Shown in pieces: positions 16,831 through 26,807 of a stretch of DNA of 55,490 nucleotides. The notes under the pieces were generated by a model, which was not told the DNA's origin, made no database searches, and saw only the letters and a list, made by a program, of their open reading frames with translations. The stretch comes from Rhizobiales bacterium Ga0077524 (GTDB taxonomy: Bacteria; Pseudomonadota; Alphaproteobacteria; Rhizobiales; Hyphomicrobiaceae). How positions within the stretch are numbered: the stretch's first letter is position 1; each line of letters starts with the position of its first letter. The stretch spans positions 1 through 55,490 of the forward strand of contig LNDR01000409.1 in assembly GCA_001464755.1 (NCBI GenBank), in the 5' to 3' direction. The position numbers and the translations under genes were made by a program.

Positions 16831-17751
16831 CTAAACCATCCGGAACATCATTACGCCGCCGACGATGAGCGCGATGCCGACCAGCTCCAGCGGTCGGATC
16901 GTCTCGCGGAACCAGTAGCGCGAGATCAGCAGCGCGAACACGATCTGCACCTGTGCCACGGCGGCAACGTAGGACGCGTTCGTCAGAGCCGAAGCCGTGA
17001 ACCAGCCGACAGTCCCGGCCGCGCTCGCAAAACCCGCGAGCGTGCACAGCCACGGCCAATGCCGGATGCGCGCCAGCTCGCGGCCTTCCCGCAACGCGAG
17101 CCACAAGCCGATCAGGAAGAACGACACGGCCGTCGTCGCCACGGCAGCCGTAGCGCCTTTGACGAGCGGGTTCGCGCTGGGTTCGAGCGTCAGGATCGCC
17201 TCGCGCAGCGCCAGATACGAGATCGCCGCACACAGCGCGCTGGACAGCCCGAGCCGAGTCGCCGGGCCGAGCAGTATCTCTGTCAGGCCTGAGCCCTTTC
17301 CCCACGCAGACGGCGCCATGCGCGCCGCCGACGCCGCCAGCACGCCGCAAACCGTGATCGCGATCGCCACCCAACCGAGCCGGCTGATCGCCTCGGAGAA
17401 CAGCACGCTCCCGATCACGGCCGTCAGGATCACGTCGGCTCGCTGGATCATCAACCCGACGGCAAAGTTGCCATGATGGAAGAGCTGCACCACCAGCAGC
17501 GTCATCCCGAACTGCAGGAACGCAGTCAGCGCGCAATATCCCCAGAACCATGGATTCGTCTCGGGTATCGACACACCCTGCACATTCAGCACGGCAGCCA
17601 GGTAGACGACCAGGAACGGCAGCCCGAACAGCATGCGCACGTAGGTCGTGACCGTTGCGGAGAGGTGCTGGTTCAGCTCCTTCAGCGCCGCATAGCGTAG
17701 CGCCTGGAAGAAGGCCGCGGCGACGCTCGCGATGATCCACAAGTGCTCCAT
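16831..17751 (-). CDS. EamA/DMT-family membrane transporter
   Basis: A 306-residue inner-membrane protein with about ten hydrophobic helices arranged as two EamA repeats: residues about 5-135 and 165-303, the second ending LELVGIALIVGGVMMFRMV. Drug/metabolite transporters of this kind export amino acids, nucleobases or other small metabolites; the substrate is not deducible. ATG 17751 is the first Met and begins directly at the first helix (MEHLWIIASVAAAFFQALRY). It is the last gene of a minus-strand run, 30 bp after the DUF1801 gene. Confidence 0.87.
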   Translation of the reverse strand: MEHLWIIASVAAAFFQALRYAALKELNQHLSATVTTYVRMLFGLPFLVVYLAAVLNVQGVSIPETNPWFWGYCALTAFLQFGMTLLVVQLFHHGNFAVGLMIQRADVILTAVIGSVLFSEAISRLGWVAIAITVCGVLAASAARMAPSAWGKGSGLTEILLGPATRLGLSSALCAAISYLALREAILTLEPSANPLVKGATAAVATTAVSFFLIGLWLALREGRELARIRHWPWLCTLAGFASAAGTVGWFTASALTNASYVAAVAQVQIVFALLISRYWFRETIRPLELVGIALIVGGVMMFRMV

Positions 17752-17781
17752 CGTGGTCCTCGCGCCAGCGGGTGTGCCGGA

Positions 17782-18201
17782 TCAGGTTTTGTTGTGTTCT
17801 CGGCTGGCGGCGACTTCCGCCTCGATGATCGCCTTGAGTGCCGTGAGGTCGACGTCGGCGAGGCGCTTCACGTAGAGGCAACCCTTTCCGATCGTATGCT
17901 TTCCGAGGTCTCGCAGCAGACCTCCGATATGAGGCATCGCCGCTCCGACATAAAGCACGATCGCGGCCTTGCGCGGCGAGAAACTGACGACGGGCGTCGT
18001 TCCCGTCCGCCCGCTGGCGTAGGCATAGCTCGAAGTCCCAAAACCGATGATCGACGGCCCCCATATCTGCGGAGCTTCGCCGGTCGCCGCTTCCATGATC
18101 TCGATCAGCGTTCTCGCCTCGGCTTGCCTGGCCTCCGACGCGAGCGTCGCGATGTACGCGCTGACCGATTGATCGGTGGGCTTCGTCTTGTTCTCTCCCA
18201 T
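17782..18201 (-). CDS. DUF1801 (YdhG-like) domain protein
   Basis: A 139-residue cytoplasmic protein from ATG 18201, which has a GGGAGA ribosome site only in its own ATGGGAGAG start and otherwise depends on proximity to msbA (10 bp). It contains the DUF1801 sequence pattern: PQIWGPSIIGFGTSSYAYASGR and VSFSPRKAAIVLYVG, then KGCLYVKRLADVDLTALKAII. The fold is related to YdhG/frataxin-like small domains and its role is not established. Further upstream in-frame starts overlap the ABC transporter gene and were not used. Confidence 0.82.
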   Translation of the reverse strand: MGENKTKPTDQSVSAYIATLASEARQAEARTLIEIMEAATGEAPQIWGPSIIGFGTSSYAYASGRTGTTPVVSFSPRKAAIVLYVGAAMPHIGGLLRDLGKHTIGKGCLYVKRLADVDLTALKAIIEAEVAASREHNKT

Positions 18202-18211
18202 GCTCACCTGC

Positions 18212-20086
18212 CTACTGCGCCGCATCGCGCGGCTCGTTGCCGACGAGCTGCGTTGTCGCAAGTCTGGCATAGATGCCGTTGCGCGCCATCAATGCGGCGT
18301 GTGTGCCGAGCTCGGCGAGCCGCCCGTCCTCCATCACCGCAATGAGATCGGCATTTTGCACGGTGGAGAGGCGGTGGGCGATGACCAGCGTCGTCCGTCC
18401 CCGCGTGAAACGCGCCAGCGCTGTCTGAACGAGCCGCTCGCTGTCCGTGTCGAGCGCGCTCGTCGCCTCGTCGAGCAGCAGGATTGGCGCGTCTTTGAGA
18501 ATGGCGCGCGCCAGTGCGAGCCTCTGCCGCTGACCGCCCGACAGACGCGATCCGCGGTCGCCGATCACGGTGTCGTAGCCTTGCGGCTGCTCGAGAATGA
18601 AGGTGTGCGCCGCCGCCGCCTGCGCGGCCGCCACGATATCGCTCTCCGACGCGTCCAGCCGACCGAGCGCGATGTTGGCCCGGATCGTATCGTCGAACAA
18701 TGTCACGTCCTGGCTGACCATCGCGATCTGTCCGCGCAGGCTTTCGAGCGTCACGTCGCGCACGTCGTGTCCATCGATCAGGATTGCGCCCCCGTCCACG
18801 TCGAACAGGCGCGGCACAAGATTGATCAGCGTCGACTTGCCGGAGCCCGATCGACCGACCAGCGCCACGGTCTTGCCTCCAGGCGCGGTGAGCGTCAGGT
18901 CTCGCACGGCCTGCGCCTCGCGCGTACCCTCGTAGGCGAAGGTCACACCCTCGAAACGGATCTCGCCGGCAGTGATGGCGAGTGGCCGGGCCCCCGGCTT
19001 GTCGACGATGCTCGGCCGTTCGTCGAGCAGTGCATAAAGCCGCTCCGCAGCCGCCAAGCCTTCCTGCACCCGGACCGAGAGATTGCCGAGCCCGCGCGTC
19101 GGCTGCGCCGCCAGCACCAGCGCCGACACGAACGCCATGAAGTCGCCGATCGTCGCAATGCCGGTCGAAATGCGCCATGTCGCGAGCGCGATCACGCCCG
19201 CCACAGCCACCCCACCGAGCGCCTCGAGCAAAGGGTCGAGCCGCGCCCGGTTGCGCACGGCTTTCATCCTCAGCCGCAGGATCTGCTCGAACGACCCGAT
19301 CATGCGTCCCGCCGCATAGTCCTCGAGCCGGAAGGTCTTGATCAGCCGCGCACTGCCGAGCTTCTCCGCCAGCTGCGTCAGCATCCCGGCGAGTTCCTCC
19401 TGCGTCGCCCGGGCCACGCGCTTGAGCCGCTTGCCGATCGTCATGATCGGTAGGATTGCGAATGGATAGACGCCAAGCACGATCAGCGACAGAAGTGGAT
19501 CGCTCCACACCATGAAGATCACCAGCGCCAGGATCACCAGCCCGTCGCGCACGGCAGTGTTCAGCGCCGCCTGCAGCGCGACCTGGATTCGGTCGACGTC
19601 GTTGGTCAGTCGCGAGATCAGCTCGCCCGGCGCGTCGCGCGTCAGTCTCGCGAAGTCGGCCTTGAGCAGATGCGCGACGGCGGTCTTCTGCATGTCGACC
19701 GTAATGGCGAGCACGATCCGGCTGGAGGCGACCGTCGTCATATAGAGCAGCACGGCGCGCGCGCTGGTGGCGATCACGATCAACCCGGCCACGAGATAGA
19801 TCTGGTCGATCCGACCCTGCGGGACCACATCGAACGCATACTTGATAAGCCGTGGATAAAAGCCGCTCACAGCGGCCAGCGCCGCCATCAGCAGGAAGGC
19901 ACCGGAGAGTGGGCGCCAGCGCGGCTTTACCCAGTCCGCGAGCACGCGAGACAGCAGGCTGCGCTGGGCCGCGTCCAGTCGCAAGCCCGCCTTGTCGTCG
20001 GGGCCGCCTTCCTTGCTGCCGGTCGGTACGTTGGCCAAGCGCGCCCCTGGTGATCCGAATTCGCGCCGCTTGTTCCCTTGGCGCAC
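18212..20086 (-). CDS. msbA: MsbA-type lipid/multidrug ABC exporter (fused permease and ATPase)
   Basis: A 624-residue ABC half-transporter that works as a homodimer in the inner membrane. The permease half has six helices (about residues 60-330). The ATPase half shows Walker A VGRSGSGKST, Q-loop SQDVTLFD, signature SRLSGGQRQRLALARAI, Walker B ILLLDEATSALD and the switch His in VIAHRL. MsbA-like proteins flip lipid A-core or phospholipids. Close drug exporters share the layout, so lipid specificity is likely but not proven, since no lpx or kdt gene is next to it. The start is GTG 20086. A downstream Met (in about residue 67 of this reading) would cut into the membrane domain. Confidence 0.82.
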   Translation of the reverse strand: MRQGNKRREFGSPGARLANVPTGSKEGGPDDKAGLRLDAAQRSLLSRVLADWVKPRWRPLSGAFLLMAALAAVSGFYPRLIKYAFDVVPQGRIDQIYLVAGLIVIATSARAVLLYMTTVASSRIVLAITVDMQKTAVAHLLKADFARLTRDAPGELISRLTNDVDRIQVALQAALNTAVRDGLVILALVIFMVWSDPLLSLIVLGVYPFAILPIMTIGKRLKRVARATQEELAGMLTQLAEKLGSARLIKTFRLEDYAAGRMIGSFEQILRLRMKAVRNRARLDPLLEALGGVAVAGVIALATWRISTGIATIGDFMAFVSALVLAAQPTRGLGNLSVRVQEGLAAAERLYALLDERPSIVDKPGARPLAITAGEIRFEGVTFAYEGTREAQAVRDLTLTAPGGKTVALVGRSGSGKSTLINLVPRLFDVDGGAILIDGHDVRDVTLESLRGQIAMVSQDVTLFDDTIRANIALGRLDASESDIVAAAQAAAAHTFILEQPQGYDTVIGDRGSRLSGGQRQRLALARAILKDAPILLLDEATSALDTDSERLVQTALARFTRGRTTLVIAHRLSTVQNADLIAVMEDGRLAELGTHAALMARNGIYARLATTQLVGNEPRDAAQ

Positions 20087-20152
20087 CCCTGGAACTGCCT
20101 ATCACCCTGCCTCGGGCCACGCCAGAGCGGCACCGTGCTCACGGCCGCCCGG

Positions 20153-21058
20153 TCACAGTGCGATGCCGCCGCGCCGACCGCCCTCGCCCTCCGGCTCGAC
20201 GTGAATCAGCACCTCTGCGCCTTCGACAGTCGAGCCGATGGCAGCCTCGAGCCGGTCGCAAATTCGATGCGAGGCCGCGACCGTCATGTCGCCGGGGACC
20301 ACGAGATGGAACTCGATGAATGTCACCGGTCCCGAGTTTCGCGTTCTCAGGTCGTGCACCTCGATCGCGCCGAACCCCGAGGCACTTGCTGTGATCGCCT
20401 CGCGAATGCGCCCGAGCTCGGCCGCGCTCACGGATTCGTCCATCAAGCTGGAGACGGATGCGCGCGTCATGCGCCAGCCCGTCCAGAGGATGTTGACCGC
20501 CACCGCCGCCGCGATGAGCGGATCGAGCAGCGGCCATCCCGTAGCCTGGGCCATGATCAGGCCCACGATGACGCCGACGCTGGTGGCCACGTCCGTCATG
20601 ATGTGCCGCCCATCGGCAACCAGCGCGGGCGATCGCCGTGCTCCACCCCAACGGATGAGAAACAGCGCCCACCCCGCGTTCAGGGCCGTTGCGGCACCCG
20701 AGATCGCGAGACCGAGCCAAGGTTCGGTCAGGCTGCGTGGCGATTGAAATGCGGCCGATGCCTCGCGCAGGATCAGCACCGCCGCAACCAGGATCAGCAA
20801 CCCTTCGATCACGGCCGAGAAATACTCGGCCTTGTGATGCCCGAATGGGTGGCGCTTGTCCGCCGGCCGAGCGCTGATCCGTACCGCGAGCAACGCCAGC
20901 AGCCCGGTTATCACGTTCACGATGCCTTCGAGCGCGTCCGAGTAGAGCGCCACGCTCCCTGTCACGACGAAGGCGAGATACTTGATGCCCATCGCGACCA
21001 GCGCGACGACGACGCTGGCCGCCGCCACCCACGTTACGGCTGCGCGCTCGTCTCTCAT
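20153..21058 (-). CDS. Cation diffusion facilitator (CDF) metal exporter
   Basis: A 301-residue inner-membrane metal/proton antiporter. Six hydrophobic helices occupy about residues 8-200. Helix 2 carries SVALYSDALEG, the D/E-containing form of the CDF metal site, and helix 5 carries the partner motif RHIMTD. PFGHHKAEYF follows helix 2. A cytoplasmic dimerisation domain (about 205-290) has HDLRTRNSGPVTFIEFHLVV. The metal (Zn, Fe, Mn or Co) is uncertain. ATG 21058 is the first Met. The gene opens the minus-strand run with msbA 66 bp downstream. Confidence 0.9.
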   Translation of the reverse strand: MRDERAAVTWVAAASVVVALVAMGIKYLAFVVTGSVALYSDALEGIVNVITGLLALLAVRISARPADKRHPFGHHKAEYFSAVIEGLLILVAAVLILREASAAFQSPRSLTEPWLGLAISGAATALNAGWALFLIRWGGARRSPALVADGRHIMTDVATSVGVIVGLIMAQATGWPLLDPLIAAAVAVNILWTGWRMTRASVSSLMDESVSAAELGRIREAITASASGFGAIEVHDLRTRNSGPVTFIEFHLVVPGDMTVAASHRICDRLEAAIGSTVEGAEVLIHVEPEGEGGRRGGIAL

Positions 21059-21249
21059 GCCATCGCACCGAGGACTACCGCGCCATTCTTGGCTCTCGTC
21101 GTGTTGCGCCTCGTTCTCACGTGCTCTCCGGGGTTCAGTCCATATTTTGTTCGCCTCGACCCAGGTGCTAAAGGATGATGGCGGCTCGCGCCAGGGCGGA
21201 GCACGGCGCGTTGGTCGTGGCGCGCAGGGATATATGAGGGAGCCTTCCG

Positions 21250-21435
21250 ATGAGCGACCAAGAGGCCGATCGGCTCAAAGGTAGCGTGAAAGGTGATAAC
21301 GGCCGCGCCGAGCGCCTCGTCGCCGAACTGCGACGCAATCTCCACCGGCGCAAGGATCGGTCGCGCGCCGTGGCCGCCAAGACGGCCGCCGAGCCGGCGA
21401 AACCCGCCGCGGGTGAGGACGACCCGGCGAGTTGA
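21250..21435 (+). CDS. Short basic conserved-looking protein upstream of murA
   Basis: A 61-residue hydrophilic protein beginning MSDQEADRLKGSVKGDNGRA, with an Arg/Lys-rich helix (AERLVAELRRNLHRRKDRSR) and an Ala/Pro tail. The ATG at 21250 is preceded by a GGGAG at 21238-21242. From memory, proteins with this LxxNLxRRK pattern occur beside murA in related Hyphomicrobiales; I could not check it. It is probably cytoplasmic, the function is unknown, and the charge suggests nucleic-acid or ribosome contact. Confidence 0.6.
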   Translation: MSDQEADRLKGSVKGDNGRAERLVAELRRNLHRRKDRSRAVAAKTAAEPAKPAAGEDDPAS

Positions 21436-21580
21436 GCGCGATCTGGTCGAGCGGAGCTAGGCTGCGGCTGAATTGTCGCAGCTATTGTCGCCGTCCCGCC
21501 GATTTGCGACAGCAACACGAGACGGGGCGCGGTTGATTCGCAGCCCCACCGCCTGCCCGCTCGCCACGAGGAGACCCGAG

Positions 21581-22873
21581 ATGGATCGCATCAAGATCAC
21601 CGGCGGCCGCAAGCTTGAGGGCATCATTCCGATTTCGGGCGCAAAGAACGCCGCGCTTCCCTTGATGATCGCGAGCCTGCTGACGGCCGACCGCCTTACC
21701 CTGAAGAATGTGCCCAACCTGGCCGACGTGGCCTTGCTGGCCCGTATCCTCCGCAACCACGGCGTCGATCACTCGATCGAGGGCAAGCGCGCTTCGACGA
21801 CGCATCTCGGCGAGACTTTCCACCTGACGGCGCGCGACATCGTCGATACTACCGCCCCCTACGAGATGGTCTCGCGCATGCGGGCGAGCTTCTGGGTGCT
21901 CGGACCCATCCTGGCGCGGATGGGCAAGGCCCGCGTCTCTCTGCCAGGCGGTTGTGCCATCGGAACCCGCCCCGTCGACCTCCATCTGTCGGGCCTCAAG
22001 GCGCTCGGCGCCGAGATCGACATCGATGCCGGTTATGTCGTCGCCAAGGCTCCCCGTGGCGGTTTGCGCGGCGCCCGGGTCGTGTTCCCTAAGGTCTCGG
22101 TCGGAGCGACTCACAACGTCCTGTTGGCCGCCGCCATGGCCAGGGGCGAGACCGTGATCGAGAACGCCGCCCGCGAGCCCGAGGTGGGCGACGTTGCCAG
22201 CTGCCTCGTCAAGATGGGCGTTGCGATCGAAGGCATCGGCAGCTCCACCCTGCGCATCCAGGGCCGCGACCGGCTCGAGGGCGCCGTCCACACTGTTCTC
22301 CCCGATCGCATCGAGACCGGCACTTTTGCCTTCGCTGTCGCCGCGACGGGCGGCGACGTCCTCCTCGAAGGCGCCCGCACATCGCTGCTCGAGACGGCGC
22401 TCGCGGCCCTCGCCCAGACCGGAGCCGAGATCACCGAGGAACGAGACGGCATCCGCATCCGGCGGAACGGCAGCGGCGTCGACCCCATCACCGTCGAAAC
22501 CCAGCCTTTCCCGGGCTTTCCGACCGACCTTCAGGCGCAACTCATGGCCCTCATGACGACGGCGCGCGGCACCAGCGTCATCCGTGAGACCATTTTTGAG
22601 AACCGTTTCATGCACGTGCAGGAGCTGGCGCGCCTCGGAGCCGACATTCAATTGCATGGCGACACGGCGACCATTCGCGGCGTCAAACACTTGCGTGGCG
22701 CCCCCGTGATGGCGACCGACCTCAGGGCCTCGGTTTCGCTCGTCATAGCCGGCCTCGTCGCCGACGGGGAGACGACCGTCAATCGCGTCTATCATCTCGA
22801 CCGTGGCTTCGAGCGCCTCGAGGAGAAGCTCGGCCGTTGCGGTGCCGCCATCGAGCGCTTGTCCTCGGGCTGA
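21581..22873 (+). CDS. murA: UDP-N-acetylglucosamine 1-carboxyvinyltransferase (MurA)
   Basis: This enzyme transfers enolpyruvate from PEP to UDP-GlcNAc, the first committed step of peptidoglycan synthesis in the cytoplasm. The 430-residue length is normal. Lys22-Asn23 in [12 protein letters not shown] is the substrate site. Cys125 in [16 protein letters not shown] is the catalytic, fosfomycin-sensitive cysteine. The C-terminal half carries [18 protein letters not shown] and [22 protein letters not shown] 21581 was chosen because it starts the domain directly and has GAGGAGA upstream; a longer frame to 21473 adds no homologous sequence. Confidence 0.97.
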   Translation: MDRIKITGGRKLEGIIPISGAKNAALPLMIASLLTADRLTLKNVPNLADVALLARILRNHGVDHSIEGKRASTTHLGETFHLTARDIVDTTAPYEMVSRMRASFWVLGPILARMGKARVSLPGGCAIGTRPVDLHLSGLKALGAEIDIDAGYVVAKAPRGGLRGARVVFPKVSVGATHNVLLAAAMARGETVIENAAREPEVGDVASCLVKMGVAIEGIGSSTLRIQGRDRLEGAVHTVLPDRIETGTFAFAVAATGGDVLLEGARTSLLETALAALAQTGAEITEERDGIRIRRNGSGVDPITVETQPFPGFPTDLQAQLMALMTTARGTSVIRETIFENRFMHVQELARLGADIQLHGDTATIRGVKHLRGAPVMATDLRASVSLVIAGLVADGETTVNRVYHLDRGFERLEEKLGRCGAAIERLSSG

Positions 22874-22884
22874 AGGATGCCACC

Positions 22885-23799
22885 GTGCCTGATGTCGAGG
22901 CGCCGACGCGGCCGGATGGCCGTGCACCATTTGTCGCCTCCTTCTTCGCGGCGTTCGCGGCGCTATGCTGGTCCGGCAACCACATCGTCGGCCGCGCCAT
23001 CGCGGGCGAGGTTCCGCCCCTAGCCACGGGCTGCATCCGCTGGATCGTCCCGGCGTTGATTCTGGCGCCCTTTGCCGGCCCGCATCTGCGCCGCGATTGG
23101 CCCGAGATCCGGCGCACTTGGCCGACAATCCTGGTGCTTTCGCTCATTGGGGGAGCCGTTTTCGGCACGTTGCAGTACGTTGGCCTCACTTACACCACCG
23201 CACTCAACGTCTCCGTCCTGAACTCCGTCGCGCCGGTCTTCATCGTCGCCGCCGGCTGGCTGCTGTTCTCCGATCGTGTCGGCGCCCTTCAGGCCGCGGG
23301 AATCGCCGTCTCCTTCGCTGGCGTTCTTGCGATCATCACAAAGGGCCGCCCCGATGCGATTTCGAGCCTCGGCTTCAATTTCGGCGACCTCGTCATCCTG
23401 TTCAACATGGGTCTCTGGGCCATTTACTCGGCCTCGCTCCGCCAGCGCGGCACCATGCACTGGATCTCGTTCACCTTCATCCTGGCCGTCATCTCCACCC
23501 TCGCCACCATGCCATTCTGGATGGCCGAGCACCTTTCGGGGAACGTCCTGCGATTGACGCCTGGCGCCCTGGCCGCCTTGGCTTACGTCGCGGTGTTCCC
23601 GAGCCTCCTTGCATACGCCGCCTGGAGCCGCGGCGTCGAGCTTCTGGGGTCCGGACGCGCGGGGGTCTTCCTGCATCTGATCCCGCTCTATAGCGCAATC
23701 ATCGCAGGCGCCGCCCTCGGAGAGCGGATCGAGGCCTACCATCTCGCCGGTTTTGTGCTGATCCTGGCCGGCGTATGGCTGGCCTCCCGGCGCGCCTGA
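22885..23799 (+). CDS. EamA/DMT-family transporter
   Basis: A ten-helix drug/metabolite transporter of 304 residues if started at GTG 22885, just 11 bp after the murA stop; an in-frame ATG at 22837 would overlap murA. The first repeat begins FFAAFAALCWSGNHIVGRAI and the second follows the FNFGDLVILFNMGLWAIYS helix. The typical EamA ending LAGFVLILAGVWLASRRA is present. It sits in the inner membrane and the substrate is unknown. It is the second EamA transporter in the window, not closely similar by eye to the one at 16831. Confidence 0.85.
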   Translation: MPDVEAPTRPDGRAPFVASFFAAFAALCWSGNHIVGRAIAGEVPPLATGCIRWIVPALILAPFAGPHLRRDWPEIRRTWPTILVLSLIGGAVFGTLQYVGLTYTTALNVSVLNSVAPVFIVAAGWLLFSDRVGALQAAGIAVSFAGVLAIITKGRPDAISSLGFNFGDLVILFNMGLWAIYSASLRQRGTMHWISFTFILAVISTLATMPFWMAEHLSGNVLRLTPGALAALAYVAVFPSLLAYAAWSRGVELLGSGRAGVFLHLIPLYSAIIAGAALGERIEAYHLAGFVLILAGVWLASRRA

Positions 23800-23889
23800 G
23801 GCGCCACGCCTGTTGCGCCCATGCTGCACCGCTTATATCAGTGAGCGGGAGCAACCTCGGAACCTTCGCTCCGACGGACATCGGCGATC

Positions 23890-24381
23890 ATGACTACACA
23901 ACTCAAGCTCATAGCTTTCGACAACGACGATCTGAACGTCGTTTCCGCGCATCTGCAGGATGCGATCGTGCGCGTCGGCGATATGGCGCTGTTGCCTCGC
24001 GACAAGCGGTTCGCAGCGGTCTTCAATCGCTTCGACTGGGTACGGCTGCTGGATGAGGGCGATTCTGCGCGGAAGGACAAGTCCGAGATGGCCCGGTTGC
24101 GCACGGCTCTGCGCTTCGAGCGCGTTCTGGGCGCCCAGCTCACGGGCATCGACTTGACGCGTGGCGACGACGTGCTCGTCCTGCTTGCGCTGTCCTTTGA
24201 AAGGACGGGCGCCGAAGACCCGGCCGGCACAGTTTTGCTGACGTTCGCCGGGCAGGCAGCCATCAAGCTCGACGTCGAATGTCTGGAGTCCGAGATGAAG
24301 GATCTGGGCCCGTCGTGGGCCACACGTGCTCGCCCCATGCACCCGGTCGAGGATGAGGCCGGCGAGCCGCGCTCGGGCTGA
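23890..24381 (+). CDS. DUF2948 family protein
   Basis: A 163-residue cytoplasmic protein that matches the DUF2948 pattern through its whole length: LKLIAFDNDDLNVVSAHLQDAIVRVGDMA, then NRFDW, TALRFERVLGAQLTGID, and LTFAGQAAIKLDVECLESEMKDLGPSWATRARP at the end in shortened pieces. The family has no known function. It typically precedes hisD in Hyphomicrobiales, as it does here (53 bp). ATG 23890 is placed directly before the conserved start. Confidence 0.88.
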   Translation: MTTQLKLIAFDNDDLNVVSAHLQDAIVRVGDMALLPRDKRFAAVFNRFDWVRLLDEGDSARKDKSEMARLRTALRFERVLGAQLTGIDLTRGDDVLVLLALSFERTGAEDPAGTVLLTFAGQAAIKLDVECLESEMKDLGPSWATRARPMHPVEDEAGEPRSG

Positions 24382-24433
24382 CCTTCCGCATCAGTTTGCT
24401 CAGACCAAGCCGCGCTGGAGGCGCGCCACCAGG

Positions 24434-25741
24434 ATGCCGATCAGATTGCGCACGGCAGATCCCTCTTTCGAGAGCGGTTTCAACGGGTTCTTGTCTTCCA
24501 AGAGGGAGGCATCGGCGGACGTCGTCGAGGCCGTTGCCGCAATCGTGTCCGACGTTCGAGCGCGCGGCGATGCAGCCCTGTTCGAGCTGAGCCAGCGGTT
24601 TGATCGCTGCGATCTCACGGAGGTTGGCCTTCGCGTCACCGAAGCCGAGATCGACTCCGCCCTGGCCGCCTGCGATCCGGAGGTTCTCGTTGCCCTTGGC
24701 GTTGCACGCGATCGCATCCTCGCCGCCCACCAGCGTCAGAAGCCCGAGGCCGAGGTTCGCTGGCGCGACGCCGTCGGTGCCGAACTCGGGCACCGCTGGA
24801 CCGCCGTCCAGTCGGTCGGCCTCTACGTGCCGGGTGGCCTCGCGTCCTATCCGAGTTCCGTGCTCATGAACGCTGTCCCTGCCAAGGTCGCGGGTGTCGA
24901 ACGGATCGTGATGGTCGTCCCCGCACCAGGCGGTGAGATCAACCCGCTCGTTCTCGCGGCGGCACGTCTCGCCTGCGTCGACGAGATTTACCGTGTCGGC
25001 GGCGCCCAGGCCGTGGCCGCTCTCGCCTACGGCACCGAAACCATCGCGCCCGTCGCCAAGATCGTCGGCCCAGGCAACGCCTACGTTGCGGCCGCCAAGC
25101 GTCAGGTCTTCGGCACCGTCGGCATCGATTCCATCGCGGGGCCGTCCGAGGTGCTGATCATCGCCGACCGCGATAACGATCCCGAGTGGCTGGCCGCCGA
25201 TCTCCTGGCACAGGCCGAGCACGACACCGCCGCTCAATCCATCCTCATGACCGACGACGAGGACTTGGCTCGTGCCGTCGAGGCAGCCGTCGACCGCCAG
25301 CTCGCAGAGCTTCCCAAGGCCGCCATTGCGGGCGAAAGCTGGCGCACGTTCGGCGCCGTTATCCTGCTGCGCTCGCTCGACGAGGCGCCCCCGCTTGCCG
25401 ACCGTATCGCGGCCGAGCATCTCGAGATCGCCACTGCGGATCCCGAGGCGCTCGCGTCTCGCATCCGCAATGCTGGCGCCATCTTCCTAGGCAAGCTGAC
25501 TCCGGAGGTCATCGGGGATTACGTCGCGGGCTCGAACCACGTCCTGCCGACGGCGCGGAGTGCCCGCTTTTCCTCGGGCCTCGGTGTGCTCGACTTCATG
25601 AAACGAACGTCGCTCCTGTCGCTGGACAGGGGCGCGCTCGAGGCGCTCGGGCCGACCGCCATGGCGCTTGCCCGTGCCGAGGGGCTCGAGGCGCACCGCA
25701 AGTCGGTCGAGATCCGCCTTGGTAACAGGGGCCCACGGTGA
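24434..25741 (+). CDS. hisD: Histidinol dehydrogenase
   Basis: Catalyses the last two oxidations of histidine synthesis (L-histidinol to L-histidine, two NAD+), as a zinc-dependent cytoplasmic dimer. The 435-residue length is normal. Zinc and catalytic residues are in place: Gln260 and His263 ([13 protein letters not shown]), the Glu328/His329 pair ([10 protein letters not shown]), Asp362 ([14 protein letters not shown]) and His421 near the C-terminus. The [12 protein letters not shown] and DSIAGPSE motifs lie between. ATG 24434 was chosen; the longer frame to 24326 overlaps DUF2948. The stop overlaps the GTG start of the UPF0262 gene. Confidence 0.97.
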   Translation: MPIRLRTADPSFESGFNGFLSSKREASADVVEAVAAIVSDVRARGDAALFELSQRFDRCDLTEVGLRVTEAEIDSALAACDPEVLVALGVARDRILAAHQRQKPEAEVRWRDAVGAELGHRWTAVQSVGLYVPGGLASYPSSVLMNAVPAKVAGVERIVMVVPAPGGEINPLVLAAARLACVDEIYRVGGAQAVAALAYGTETIAPVAKIVGPGNAYVAAAKRQVFGTVGIDSIAGPSEVLIIADRDNDPEWLAADLLAQAEHDTAAQSILMTDDEDLARAVEAAVDRQLAELPKAAIAGESWRTFGAVILLRSLDEAPPLADRIAAEHLEIATADPEALASRIRNAGAIFLGKLTPEVIGDYVAGSNHVLPTARSARFSSGLGVLDFMKRTSLLSLDRGALEALGPTAMALARAEGLEAHRKSVEIRLGNRGPR

Positions 25742-26268
25742 CGTCCCCGATCGACGGTAACGAGCCTTGCCCGCCCGCCAGGGTTAACGCAGCGAGCCAC
25801 CGGTTGGCGTCGATCACACTCGACCAGAATTCGATCCGCCGCTCCAACCCGAACGTGCAGCACGAGCGCGAGGTCGCGATCTACGACATTCTCGATGCTA
25901 ACCACTTTGTGGTGGAAGGACGTGACGACGGACCCTACGCGCTCAATCTTGGCTTGGTCGAGGATAGGCTGGTGATGCGCATCGCCAGCGAGGGCGGCGC
26001 TGAAATCACCAATCCGGTCACGTATATGCTCTCGCTGACGCCCTTCCGACGTATCGTCAAGGACTACTTCATGGTTTGCGAGAGCTACTATCAGGCGATC
26101 CGGACAGCGCCTCCTTCGCGCATTCAGGCCATCGACATGGGCCGTCGCGGCCTCCACGACGAAGGCAGCCGTGTCCTGATGGAGCGGCTCAAGGGCAAGG
26201 TCGAGATCGACCACGATACGGCCCGGCGCTTGTTCACGCTCATCTGTGCTCTGCACTGGAAAGGATGA
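25738..26268 (+). CDS. UPF0262 family protein
   Basis: A 176-residue protein that starts at GTG 25738, overlapping the hisD stop by four bases. The family core is clear: [22 protein letters not shown], then [27 protein letters not shown] and [16 protein letters not shown]. Its role is unknown. The order hisD, UPF0262, small phosphatase is common in Hyphomicrobiales. The first twenty residues look unlike the core and may not all be translated, but no later start fits better. Confidence 0.92.
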   Translation: MTSPIDGNEPCPPARVNAASHRLASITLDQNSIRRSNPNVQHEREVAIYDILDANHFVVEGRDDGPYALNLGLVEDRLVMRIASEGGAEITNPVTYMLSLTPFRRIVKDYFMVCESYYQAIRTAPPSRIQAIDMGRRGLHDEGSRVLMERLKGKVEIDHDTARRLFTLICALHWKG

Positions 26269-26274
26269 GGCCGG

Positions 26275-26730
26275 ATGGTCGCGCGCGGGCTGCCGGGATC
26301 GGTCCTGTTCGCGTGCACGATGAACGCCGTCCGTTCACCGATGGCCGCTGCAATCCTGCGCCACCTCGCCGGCCGTCGTGCATATGTCGAATCGGCCGGC
26401 GTCCGTGCCGGCGAGGTCGACCCCTTCGTCGCCGCCGTGATGGACGAGATCGGCATTGACCTGTCGGAGCACGTTCCACACTCCCTGGCAGACCTCCACG
26501 ACACCTCGTTCGATTTGATCATCACGCTCTCGCCCGAGGCGCACCACCAGGCCCTGGAACTGACCCGCACCATGGCCGTAGACGTGGAGTATTGGCCCAC
26601 GTTCGACGCCTCGATGATGATCGGGCAGGGCAATCGCGAGCAGACACTGGAAAGCTATCGTGCCGTGCGTGATCGCCTCTTCAACCGCATCAAGGACCGC
26701 TTTGCCATGACGGGCGGCCCGACGGTGTGA
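26275..26730 (+). CDS. Low-molecular-weight protein-tyrosine-phosphatase-like protein
   Basis: A 151-residue protein with the LMW phosphatase/arsenate reductase fold. The phosphate loop C-x5-R-S is seen as Cys14-TMNAV-Arg20-Ser21 (usual phosphatases have CxGNICRS). Near the end, where the general acid Asp-Pro is expected, it reads EYWPTFDAS, so the acid Asp may be present but the Pro is Ala. Activity on phosphotyrosine is therefore plausible but unproven. It starts 6 bp after the UPF0262 gene (ATG 26275) and completes the hisD operon. Confidence 0.88.
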   Translation: MVARGLPGSVLFACTMNAVRSPMAAAILRHLAGRRAYVESAGVRAGEVDPFVAAVMDEIGIDLSEHVPHSLADLHDTSFDLIITLSPEAHHQALELTRTMAVDVEYWPTFDASMMIGQGNREQTLESYRAVRDRLFNRIKDRFAMTGGPTV

Positions 26731-26807
26731 GCAAGCGGCCAGTGACGTTCTTCCCTGCCGAGGCGGGCCCCCGCAACCCGTAGGCCCGTAGCGCTCGCGA
26801 CCTGATT

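Noticed and set aside
18204-20120. A 638-codon open frame on the minus strand over msbA in another frame
   Set aside because: The neighbouring frame contains all ABC motifs; this one has Arg/Gly-rich filler sequence.
21482-23128. A 548-codon open frame antisense to murA
   Set aside because: murA is complete with its catalytic cysteine; the antisense frame has no recognisable sequence.
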